This document shows, piece by piece, positions 1 through 5,753 of a stretch of 5,996 bases of DNA; positions within the stretch are counted from its first letter, which is position 1, and each line of letters begins with the position of its first letter. The translations under genes were made by a program, and so were the position numbers. Below the pieces are notes generated by a model. It was given only the letters and a program-made list of their open reading frames with translations. It was not told where the DNA came from and ran no database searches. Origin of the DNA: Chloroflexota bacterium (GTDB lineage Bacteria; Chloroflexota; Anaerolineae; Anaerolineales; VGOW01); NCBI GenBank assembly GCA_016215145.1, contig JACRLA010000358.1:1-5996 (forward strand), given 5' to 3'.

Positions 1-119
1 AACGCCTCTTCACCGGAAGCAGCCATCTGCACTTCGCAACCATCGAGCGTGAGAATCTCGCTCAGCGAGAGGCGCATTGCTTTTTCATCATCCACTACTA
101 AAACTGTAGGAGCGGTCAT
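1..119 (-). CDS. Response regulator, receiver-domain N-terminus (partial)
   Basis: The ATG at 119-117 opens a frame that runs off the left edge after 39 residues. It begins MTAPTVLVVDDEKAMRLSLS and continues into a GCEVQMAASGEEA segment. This is the first beta strand, the acidic Asp pair (D10, D11) that binds magnesium, helix 1 and the second strand of a CheY-like receiver (REC) domain. The phosphoacceptor Asp and any output domain lie outside the window, so it cannot be said whether this is a DNA-binding regulator, a single-domain receiver or another hybrid kinase. A good Shine-Dalgarno (AAGGGA, 7 nt from the ATG) supports the start. The gene follows two histidine kinases on the same strand and is a natural candidate for their phosphorylation target, which is inference from position. 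Confidence 0.85.
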   Translation of the reverse strand, partial: MTAPTVLVVDDEKAMRLSLSEILTLDGCEVQMAASGEEA

Positions 120-126
120 TTTTGAT

Positions 127-133
127 TCCCTTT
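127..133 (-). promoter_or_regulatory. Ribosome binding site of the receiver gene
   Basis: On the minus strand AAAGGGA stands 7 nt before the ATG at 119. It is the strongest Shine-Dalgarno of the three signalling genes and fixes the start of this one. It suggests that the gene is translated independently of the upstream kinases. Confidence 0.6.
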
Positions 134-144
134 CAATAATCATA

Positions 145-204
145 TCTTCAACGGATTTTAAGTCCGCTTCGCGTAAACGGATTCGCTACCTACATCCGCT
201 TGTA
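145..204. repeat. CGGAT-type palindromic repeat, degenerate copy
   Basis: The 17 bases TCTTCAACGGATTTTAA (145-161) are identical to 4299-4315, where they form the outer arm of a complete 79-bp palindrome. A second shared block follows here (TAAACGGATTCGC at 174-186; TAAACGGATACGC in the other copy). An inner stem can still form: on the minus strand AAGCGGAT pairs with ATCCGTTT, one pair being G-U. The far outer arm (TCCGTTGAAGA) is missing, so this copy looks truncated or decayed. As in the other copy, the conserved edge faces a minus-strand start codon, here about 25 bases away. Confidence 0.6.
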
Positions 205-244
205 GTATTTCTTTTTAAACCAACCGCGAAGATTTTTGTTCATT

Positions 245-362
245 AGACTTTATCGGGAATAAGTATTGCCAAGAATTTTATCTACAGATTGCACAGATTT
301 CCGCAGATTTTTTTACAATCTGTGTAATCTGCGAAATCTGTGGATTATTTCCGATAATGTCT
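245..362. repeat. Compound inverted repeat with CAGATT units
   Basis: This AT-rich palindrome of about 118 bp has two nested arm pairs. The outer arms, AGACTTTATCGGGAATAA (245-262) and the reverse complement of 345-362, match at 16 of 18 positions. The inner arms (281-309 and 317-344) each carry three CAGATT-ending units of 9-10 bp: TCTACAGATT, GCACAGATT and TCCGCAGATT on the left, and the equivalents of TCCACAGATT, TCGCAGATT and ACACAGATT on the right. A short T-rich loop lies between them. It contains no coding potential. It could be a non-autonomous mobile element (MITE-like) or a dispersed intergenic repeat. Similar CAGATT-unit repeats are, from memory, common between genes in several bacterial phyla. 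It sits between the REC-GAF kinase and the receiver gene and could form a large hairpin in a joint transcript. Confidence 0.7.
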
Positions 363-367
363 ATTGT

Positions 368-388
368 TTCATTGTTCATTGTTCATTT
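368..388. repeat. Short 7-bp tandem repeat (TTCATTG)
   Basis: TTCATTG occurs twice in full, followed by a partial third unit (TTCATT), directly downstream of the stop codon of the REC-GAF kinase. Next to it, 389-401 forms a perfect 5-bp stem with a 3-base loop (GCGGT-GTA-ACCGC). No U-tract follows on the minus strand, so it is not a convincing terminator. No function is apparent. Confidence 0.5.
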
Positions 389-402
389 GCGGTGTAACCG
401 CG

Positions 403-2028
403 CTATGATTCATCCACATCTCTCTCCAACGGCAACTGCACGGTGAATGTTGACCCCGAACCGACCACGCTTTCCACTTGAATATGCCCCCCGTGCGCTT
501 CGACAATGCTGTAACTGACTGCCAGACCCAAACCCGTGCCTTGTGCTTTCGTGGTGTAGAACGGTTCAAATAATTTAGCGCGAGATTCGTGCGCGATGCC
601 CACGCCATTATCTATAAATGAAACTTGGGCAACGTGATGTTTGTTGTCCCGACTCAGACTCGTCTTGAGCGTCAGCCTGCCGCCATTGGGCATAGCATCT
701 CCGGCGTTGAGAATTAAATTTAGAAAAACTTGCTTGAGGTTGTTGCGCACCACCGGAACCGACGGCAGGTCTTTGCGATACTGTTTTTTGATCGCCACGT
801 TTTTATCGCGCAACGGTTTCTCGGCAAGGGTCAACACTTCATCTAATAACGTGTTGAGATCGGTCAAGGCGAAATCCGCCGCCGTCGGACGGTACAAGTC
901 AAGCATATCGCGCACCAGTTTGATCAGGCGCGTCACTTCTTCGGCGGCGAGATCGTGATACATCTTGCGCTTTGCCTCTGCCAAATCTTTGTGTTCGGCG
1001 AGATGCAAACAATTTTGAATCGCTTGCAGCGGGTTGTTAACTTCGTGAGCAATCGAGCCCACCAACCGCCCCAGCGCGGCGAGCTTCTCCACTTGAATAA
1101 GTTGTTGATGCGAGTCTTCGATGCGCTTCACGTATTCGCGCAATTCGGCATACAGTCCGGAGTTCTCCATTGCCACCGCCGCTTGACCGGCGAAGATCGT
1201 CAGCAATTCAAGATCGCCTTCACGAAACGAGGCGACATTCGCCGCCTTGCCCTTGCCGGCGATGATCGCTCCCGTCGGCTGACCACGCCGGATGAGCGGC
1301 GCGCACAACGCCGAAGTGATCTGCGCCGCTTCGAGATCGCGCAGCAACGCCGGGTCGCCGGGCATATCCATCGTCACCCACAACGGCAGCGACCAGGCAA
1401 CCGCCCGCCCCGGCAATCCGCTATCGGCGCCGATCAACGCGGTTTGCGGAAAGTTTTCCGGGAAGCCCTGACTTGAAACCAAGTGCAATGTTTGATCGGC
1501 GCCCACGTTATATAGTCCGGCACACGTTGCCCCGAAGTGTCCTTGAATCGAAGCCACGATCATCGAACGCAAACGCTGCGGATCGGTTTCAGCCAGCAAG
1601 TATTGACTGACCTCAAACAACGGGCGCAGCGCGCGAGAACGCGCCGCTTCACGGGCTTGCCGACTCTTGATCAACGCCTCGCGCACACTTTGCACCAGCG
1701 TCACCCCCGATTCAAACGGCTTCAACACAAAACCTTCGGCGCCAATTTGTAACGCCTGCACCACCGTTTCAATCGTGCCGTGTCCGGTGATAATCACAAT
1801 CGCCAATTCGGGGTCGCGCTCGCGCGCCACCTGCATCAACTCAAAGCCGCTCATCTCCGGCATACGAATATCCAACAGCAGCAGATCAAAATGTTGGGCG
1901 CGCATCATCCGCAGAGCATCCTGCGGACGCATCGAACTCGCCACCTCGTAACCGGCGTGAGTCAGCAATCGCTCGCACAAAGCGACCACGCCGGGATCAT
2001 CGTCAACGATTAAGATTCGATCAGCCAT
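403..2028 (-). CDS. REC-GAF hybrid sensor histidine kinase
   Basis: This is a cytoplasmic kinase of 541 residues with no membrane segment. Residues 3-120 are a receiver domain with acidic residues D9-D11, phosphoacceptor D53 in LLLLDIRMPEMSG, T81 and the K103-P104 pair. Residues about 135-292 are a GAF sensory domain. A short coiled linker (about 293-318) leads to HisKA with H328 in SIAHEVNNPLQ. The HATPase follows with N-box LNLILNAGDAM (N437, N441), G1 DNGVGI (473-478), F-box FEPFYTTK and G2 GTGLGL (497-502). All catalytic motifs are intact. The start is ATG 2028. The frame stays open upstream to a GTG at 2070, but those bases encode the ancestral tail of the preceding kinase in another frame. 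Shine-Dalgarno support at ATG 2028 is weak (GGTG), which fits translational coupling to the upstream gene, since the ancestral junction was ATGGCTGA. The receiver in front of a full kinase suggests that phosphorylation by itself or by a partner tunes its activity (inference). Confidence 0.9.
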   Translation of the reverse strand: MADRILIVDDDPGVVALCERLLTHAGYEVASSMRPQDALRMMRAQHFDLLLLDIRMPEMSGFELMQVARERDPELAIVIITGHGTIETVVQALQIGAEGFVLKPFESGVTLVQSVREALIKSRQAREAARSRALRPLFEVSQYLLAETDPQRLRSMIVASIQGHFGATCAGLYNVGADQTLHLVSSQGFPENFPQTALIGADSGLPGRAVAWSLPLWVTMDMPGDPALLRDLEAAQITSALCAPLIRRGQPTGAIIAGKGKAANVASFREGDLELLTIFAGQAAVAMENSGLYAELREYVKRIEDSHQQLIQVEKLAALGRLVGSIAHEVNNPLQAIQNCLHLAEHKDLAEAKRKMYHDLAAEEVTRLIKLVRDMLDLYRPTAADFALTDLNTLLDEVLTLAEKPLRDKNVAIKKQYRKDLPSVPVVRNNLKQVFLNLILNAGDAMPNGGRLTLKTSLSRDNKHHVAQVSFIDNGVGIAHESRAKLFEPFYTTKAQGTGLGLAVSYSIVEAHGGHIQVESVVGSGSTFTVQLPLERDVDES

Positions 2029-2164
2029 TCGGCACCCACACCGTAAACGTCGTCCCTTCGCCCACTTCACTCACCACGTCAATCACGCCATCATGCTCAC
2101 GCACGATGCGATAGCTCACCGCTAAACCTAAACCCGTTCCCTCATCCGGTGATTTTGTTGTATA
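2021..2164 (-). pseudogene. Severed C-terminus of the triple-GAF kinase
   Basis: In the -1 frame relative to the truncated kinase, this stretch encodes TTKSPDEGTGLGLAVSYRIV followed by a REHDGVIDVVSEVGEGTTFTVWVPNG segment and a TGA at 2023-2021. That is a textbook HATPase end: F-box Lys, the GTGLGL G2 box and the closing GEGTTFTVWVP strands. It has no start codon or ribosome binding site of its own and joins the upstream frame exactly if one 8-bp duplicate is removed. Its stop overlaps the next gene's start by 8 bases (ATGGCTGA). The sequence has no internal stops and shows no decay, so the frameshift is recent or is reversible in the population. Confidence 0.88.
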
Positions 2165-4287
2165 GTTGTATAGAACGGCTCGAAGATGCGCTCCAAATTT
2201 TCACGGGGGATGCCGACTCCGCTATCTTTAACTTTGATCTCTATCCCGCGCTTGGTCTCCCGAACTGCTGCCCCAACACTGATCATCAGAGTTCCACCTT
2301 TAGGCATTGCCTGCGCCGCGTTGTTCAACAAATTTAACACAACTTGCTTAAACTGGTTAGCGTCCACGCTTGCCCATGGAAGTTCGGGCGCATAATGCTC
2401 TTCCACAGTCACGTCTCGCACCGAAGCCGCACTCCGCATCAAACTCACCATCTCACGCACCAGTTCAGTGAGATCAACAGAATTGCGGTGAGGCTCCGAC
2501 TGCCGCGCAAAATCCAACAAGCGGCGCACCACGTCGCGCGCGCGCTGCGCTTCGCGCAAGATCAACTGCACATCGTTTCGTAAAGCCGAATCGTCAGGCA
2601 ATTCACGCAAAACAATTTCGCTGAAGCCGCCAATCGTCGTCAAAGGATTATTGATCTCGTGCGCCACACCCGCCGCTAATTGCCCGACTGCCGCTAACTT
2701 TCCCGACTGAACCAACTGCGCCTGCGCTTGTTTAAGTTGATCCAGACTCACCGCCAGATCGCGCATCGTGCGCGCGTTCTCCAACGCCCGCGCCAACTGT
2801 CCAGCAGCGATGCTCAACACATACACATCGTCATCGCTAAACGCCGCCAACTCCGACCCCTGCACATCTATCACACCGATCATCCGTCTGCCAATGCGGA
2901 TCGGCACACACACTTGCGAGCGCACTTCCGGCGAAACAACTTTTGCCCCGGCATACAACCGCACATCATCCACGCATATCGCCGTGCCACTCGCCGCCAC
3001 CTGCCCGCTCACGCCCTGCCCCAAACGGATCGTATCCGTTTGGGCATCAACACTTGGCGCACTTAATATTAATTGATCGCCCGCCTCATTCATCATCCAT
3101 AAATTGACAATCTCGTAATGCAGCGTGCGCTTCAACGCTTCCACCACCTGATGGATCGACTCGTTGAAGTCGGGAGTCGAGACGACAGCGGCGGCGATCT
3201 CATTTAAGATCGCCATTTGCTGCAAGTGATGAGTCGCTTCGTGATACAACTGAGCATTTTCTAACGCCAAGCCCGCCTGCCGCGCAAAGGCGTTTAGCAA
3301 ACGCGCCTCACCCGCGCCAAAGCGCCCGACCCGTTTCGAATAAAACGAAATTTGCCCGATCACACGCTCGCCGATCACCAACGGCGCGGCGAGCCAACCG
3401 CGAACCTGCGGCACCTTGAGAATTTGAACGAAGCGAGCATCGGCTTGGGCATCTGTCAAATACATTGGCGTGCGCGTGGCGATCATCTGAGTCAGTAATG
3501 GGTTAGAAAGATTAATCTCCGCGCCGATCAACTCATTCGGAAGTTGATAGACCGCATAGACTCGCATCACGTCGCCATAGCGCAAGAACAACGCCGCGCT
3601 ATCACACACAATCAGTTGAGCCGCCAACTCCAACACGCGCGCCGCAACTTCGGAGAGATCGAGAGTCACACCTGCCGTCTCGGTCATTTGTTGTCCGGCT
3701 TCGGTCAAAGCAAATTGTCGCGCATTTTTAATCGAGGCTGCCGCCTGCGCCACAAAGGCAGAAGAGAGTAAACGATCATCAGCGGTTGGCGGCGTCACCG
3801 TAGATCGTCCCAGAATGATCAGCCCCACACAATCCTCCTCAGGGGATGTCGCCAACGGCAATATCCACCATGATCTTAAATTGAGCTTTTGACTCAGCGA
3901 GTGCTGCAGCGCGGCAGAGGCGGCAAAACTTGAGCCAGCGGTGGGAAGCTCGGCAGCAACGAGATCGCTTCTTTCAAAATACACTTGCGACAACGCGCCG
4001 CTTTCTTTTTCAAGTTTGAACGGACCCTCGATAGTGTTTCCGCTCAACACTGTTTCGATCAACGGAATGTCTTCGGGAGACACACCTGCCAGCGCGCCGA
4101 TCTCTACTACGGCAGGTTCGAGTGTGGTGAGGAGCGCGGCGAGTTCCGCGCCCAAGAGACGGCACGCGCCTTCCGCCAGAATTTTAAATGTGGTGGACGA
4201 GTCGTCGGAGCGCAGACTGAGTGAGGCGATCATCTCTGCCCACACGCGCAAACGATCTGAGAGGGAGGGGAGAGAGGAGGGGTTCAT
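2128..4287 (-). CDS. Triple-GAF sensor histidine kinase, truncated by frameshift
   Basis: This soluble histidine kinase reads for 719 residues. Three GAF-like sensory domains occupy roughly residues 20-190 (most divergent), 205-347 and 360-505. A short coiled segment (about 507-530) leads to HisKA with phosphoacceptor H543 in GVAHEINNPLT. The HATPase follows with N-box LNLLNNAAQAM (N652, N655-N656), G1 DSGVGI (688-693) and F-box IFEPFYTT (701-708). The protein then ends in an unrelated IQQNHRMRERV tail, with no GTGLGL glycine box and no last strands. The cause is the 8-bp duplication at 2157-2172. Without it the product would be 752 residues ending at 2021. Loss of the ATP lid should abolish or cripple autophosphorylation, so a pseudogene label is defensible. 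The GAF array and H543 remain and could still dimerise or be phosphorylated in trans. ATG 4287 is chosen over a TTG at 4305 that lies inside the repeat; its Shine-Dalgarno is poor (GAAG about 12 nt upstream). Confidence 0.85.
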   Translation of the reverse strand: MNPSSLPSLSDRLRVWAEMIASLSLRSDDSSTTFKILAEGACRLLGAELAALLTTLEPAVVEIGALAGVSPEDIPLIETVLSGNTIEGPFKLEKESGALSQVYFERSDLVAAELPTAGSSFAASAALQHSLSQKLNLRSWWILPLATSPEEDCVGLIILGRSTVTPPTADDRLLSSAFVAQAAASIKNARQFALTEAGQQMTETAGVTLDLSEVAARVLELAAQLIVCDSAALFLRYGDVMRVYAVYQLPNELIGAEINLSNPLLTQMIATRTPMYLTDAQADARFVQILKVPQVRGWLAAPLVIGERVIGQISFYSKRVGRFGAGEARLLNAFARQAGLALENAQLYHEATHHLQQMAILNEIAAAVVSTPDFNESIHQVVEALKRTLHYEIVNLWMMNEAGDQLILSAPSVDAQTDTIRLGQGVSGQVAASGTAICVDDVRLYAGAKVVSPEVRSQVCVPIRIGRRMIGVIDVQGSELAAFSDDDVYVLSIAAGQLARALENARTMRDLAVSLDQLKQAQAQLVQSGKLAAVGQLAAGVAHEINNPLTTIGGFSEIVLRELPDDSALRNDVQLILREAQRARDVVRRLLDFARQSEPHRNSVDLTELVREMVSLMRSAASVRDVTVEEHYAPELPWASVDANQFKQVVLNLLNNAAQAMPKGGTLMISVGAAVRETKRGIEIKVKDSGVGIPRENLERIFEPFYTTIQQNHRMRERV
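2157..2172. repeat. 8-bp tandem duplication causing the frameshift
   Basis: GTTGTATA is present twice in a row on the plus strand (2157-2164 and 2165-2172), which is TATACAAC twice in the coding direction. It falls in the codons for Phe-Tyr-Thr-Thr-Lys of the kinase F-box. With one copy the reading is TTC TAT ACA ACA AAA TCA and the frame continues to 2021. With two copies the frame shifts and meets TAG at 2128. An exact duplication fits replication slippage. Confidence 0.9.
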
Positions 4288-4298
4288 TGCTACGTTTT

Positions 4299-4377
4299 TC
4301 TTCAACGGATTTTAAACGGATAAACGGATACGCCGCGCGGTTTCATCCGCTTATCCGATTTCTTATCCGTTGAAGAT
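4299..4377. repeat. CGGAT-type palindromic repeat, full copy
   Basis: The outer arms TCTTCAACGGA (4299-4309) and TCCGTTGAAGA (4367-4377) are perfect 11-bp inverted repeats. Inside them, on the minus strand, CGGATAAGCGGAT pairs with ATCCGTTTATCCG over 13 bp with one G-U pair, leaving a loop that contains the self-complementary CCGCGCGG. Each arm is built from repeated CGGAT (ATCCG) units. The element fills nearly the whole gap between the lipoprotein stop (4382) and the kinase start (4287), ending 12 bases before the ATG. A transcript through it would form a long hairpin that could influence termination, mRNA stability or kinase translation. No U-run follows to make it a classical terminator. 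Confidence 0.75.
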
Positions 4378-4381
4378 AAAA

Positions 4382-5620
4382 CTATGGTTTCGGCGTTGCG
4401 CTTGGAACTGCGGTGGGGATGTTGCCTTTATCCACTGGCGACTTGTGTTTAATGATGGTGTCGCTGCCGGCTGTCTTGTCGCTAAACAGACCGACCATTT
4501 GAATCCAACTATTGCCGGGCTTCAAGGGAATCTGTTTGTTAGATTTATCCACGATGACAAAAGGTTGATCGATCTTGGGGCGCACCCAAGTGCCTTCGTA
4601 CCGCTGCCCATCGCGGAAGATCCACGCCGGTCCGCTGCCCCACAATTGAATCTCGGTGCTGAAGTGTCCGGTGAGTCCATCGGTGTCGAAATCTTCTGGG
4701 ATGGTGGAGTCCACGACGTGATTGATGAACAGTACGATCACGTTAGCCGCCGTGATCGGTTGATTGGTCGCTTTATCAAAATGGGCGATCAAATCGGTGG
4801 GCGAAGTGTCAATCCAGCGTTCGTATTTTGCCGAGACAGCGTTGTAACGCCACTCGGTGTGCAGCTCGCCGCTGTAATCAATGCGGATCTGTTTCGCGGG
4901 GGCGCCGCCAGCGGGTGTGATGGCGTGGAATGTAAACCCCGAGGTCAACTGCGATTTGTCGAGCCCCTTATCGGCTAAGGCTTTATGAACTGTTTCGGTA
5001 GAAGTGTAAACAGAATTTGTGTCGTCACCTTCGCGGCATATAGGCGGACATTTGAATCCGGTGGATTCGGCGACGACGAGCTTGTACCAATCTTTGAAAC
5101 TTAATTTCCGCAACACGCCTGTCGAGCTACCCGAAGCAACCAACGCGCCTTTAAACATTTCGGGGATGACGGTGTCTATTAAACGCGCCGAGCGGATCGG
5201 TCCCACGCGCGGCGCATCATTGCCATAGAAGACGGCGGTGAAGCGAGTCGTGCCGCCTTCGGTGTAATGTTCAAAAACTAAATCGGCGAGTGACAAGCCA
5301 CTTTGAGGACGCGCCACACGCGGATAGTTGGCGACTTTGATCGCTACCGGAACGCGGGCTTGCAACGCTGGTGTGATAGATAAACCTGTGAGTGGATTGA
5401 TCCCTGCCGGATACGAATCGGGACCCATGACAACCGCCGGGGTGGAGGTGGGCGCGGCAGTGGCGGCAGGCGCAGGGGGTTGAGTGGCAGTCGGCGGCAC
5501 GCCGGGTGTGATCTTAACAACCGGCGGCGCGGAGACCGTCGGCAACGGTGTTGGATCAGCACCGCAGGCAACGAGAATAAATGTGAGCGCGAGAGAGAAC
5601 GCTGTGAGACGGCGAAACAT
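4382..5620 (-). CDS. DUF3048 (YerB-like) lipoprotein
   Basis: This 412-residue protein is predicted to be exported and lipid-anchored. Its N-terminus MFRRLTAFSLALTFILVACG has basic residues, a hydrophobic core and a lipobox LVAC with C19. A linker rich in Pro, Thr and Ala (about 22-64) follows. The N-terminal DUF3048 domain starts near residue 70, with NPLTGL (75-80), RPQSGLSLADLVFEHYTEGG (104-123) and VGPIRSAR (139-146). A C191/C195 pair falls inside it. The C-terminal DUF3048 part (about 240-376) includes GSGPAWIFRDGQRYEGTWVR and a closing KPGNSWIQMVG. The C-terminus is again Pro/Thr-rich. Members of this family (B. subtilis YerB type) have no well-established biochemical function that I know of, and a role at the cell surface is inferred only from the lipid anchor. 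AGAAAGG 8 nt before the ATG supports the start. It lies upstream of the sensor kinases on the same strand, so joint transcription is possible but is interrupted by the palindromic repeat. Confidence 0.9.
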   Translation of the reverse strand: MFRRLTAFSLALTFILVACGADPTPLPTVSAPPVVKITPGVPPTATQPPAPAATAAPTSTPAVVMGPDSYPAGINPLTGLSITPALQARVPVAIKVANYPRVARPQSGLSLADLVFEHYTEGGTTRFTAVFYGNDAPRVGPIRSARLIDTVIPEMFKGALVASGSSTGVLRKLSFKDWYKLVVAESTGFKCPPICREGDDTNSVYTSTETVHKALADKGLDKSQLTSGFTFHAITPAGGAPAKQIRIDYSGELHTEWRYNAVSAKYERWIDTSPTDLIAHFDKATNQPITAANVIVLFINHVVDSTIPEDFDTDGLTGHFSTEIQLWGSGPAWIFRDGQRYEGTWVRPKIDQPFVIVDKSNKQIPLKPGNSWIQMVGLFSDKTAGSDTIIKHKSPVDKGNIPTAVPSATPKP

Positions 5621-5628
5621 TGTGAAGA

Positions 5629-5635
5629 CCTTTCT
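5629..5635 (-). promoter_or_regulatory. Ribosome binding site of the lipoprotein gene
   Basis: AGAAAGG on the minus strand, 8 nt before the ATG at 5620. With the signal peptide beginning directly at this ATG, it fixes the start. Confidence 0.65.
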
Positions 5636-5658
5636 AAACGGTGAGTGAGATGGGGCGT

Positions 5659-5685
5659 ATTATAGTCGAGTGATCTGGTAGTCGA
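5659..5685 (-). promoter_or_regulatory. Putative sigma70-type promoter of the lipoprotein gene
   Basis: On the minus strand a perfect TATAAT (5664-5659) lies 38 bases before the ATG, giving a leader of about 30 nt. The best -35 candidate is TCGACT (5685-5680), matching TTGACA at 4 of 6 positions with a short 15-bp spacer. The -10 is convincing and the -35 is weak, so an activator may be needed. No equally good promoter was found for the divergent plus-strand gene. Confidence 0.5.
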
Positions 5686-5687
5686 GT
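5663..5687. repeat. 9-bp direct repeat over the lipoprotein promoter
   Basis: TAGTCGAGT occurs at 5663-5671 and again at 5679-5687, 16 bp apart. One copy overlaps the -10 and the other overlaps the -35 candidate. Such paired half-sites in a divergent promoter region often bind a dimeric regulator, but that is inference. Confidence 0.45.
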
Positions 5688-5739
5688 AGCTATTAATTTT
5701 GCATATTGCTAAATCAATCGCTCTCGTTTATCCTCAAGT

Positions 5740-5745
5740 AAGGAG
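5740..5745 (+). promoter_or_regulatory. Ribosome binding site of the divergent gene
   Basis: AAGGAG, 8 nt before the ATG at 5754. It is a near-consensus Shine-Dalgarno and the main reason for calling the short open frame behind it a real gene. Confidence 0.75.
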
Positions 5746-5753
5746 TTCCGACC

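Noticed and set aside
245..362. Repeat region as a CRISPR fragment
   Set aside because: The units are short, imperfect, inverted around a centre and separated by no spacers of constant length.
389..401. GCGGT-GTA-ACCGC hairpin as a terminator of the REC-GAF kinase gene
   Set aside because: The stem is only 5 bp and is followed on the minus strand by AAATGAACAA, not a U-tract.
641..1476. Open frames on the plus strand opposite the REC-GAF kinase (641-958, 955-1476)
   Set aside because: They are antisense shadows of an intact, motif-rich gene. Their translations are Arg/His-rich and low in recognisable domains, and no ribosome binding sites stand out.
2029..2070. Extended N-terminus of the REC-GAF kinase from a GTG at 2070
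   Set aside because: The extra 14 residues are not receiver-like, and the same bases encode the closing strands of the upstream kinase in its repaired frame. ATG 2028 starts exactly at the first receiver strand.
2140..2172. Programmed ribosomal frameshifting restoring the full kinase
   Set aside because: A -1 shift would be needed, but the CAA CAA AAT context is not a good slippery heptamer and no stimulatory hairpin is obvious. The exact 8-bp duplication explains the shift better.
4288..4305. TTG start at 4305 for the triple-GAF kinase
   Set aside because: It lies inside the palindromic repeat. The ATG at 4287 is closer to the first domain and needs no rare start.
4370..4978. 202-codon plus-strand open frame opposite the DUF3048 gene
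   Set aside because: It is antisense to a gene with clear lipoprotein and DUF3048 motifs, and its start lies within the palindrome. There is no domain signal.
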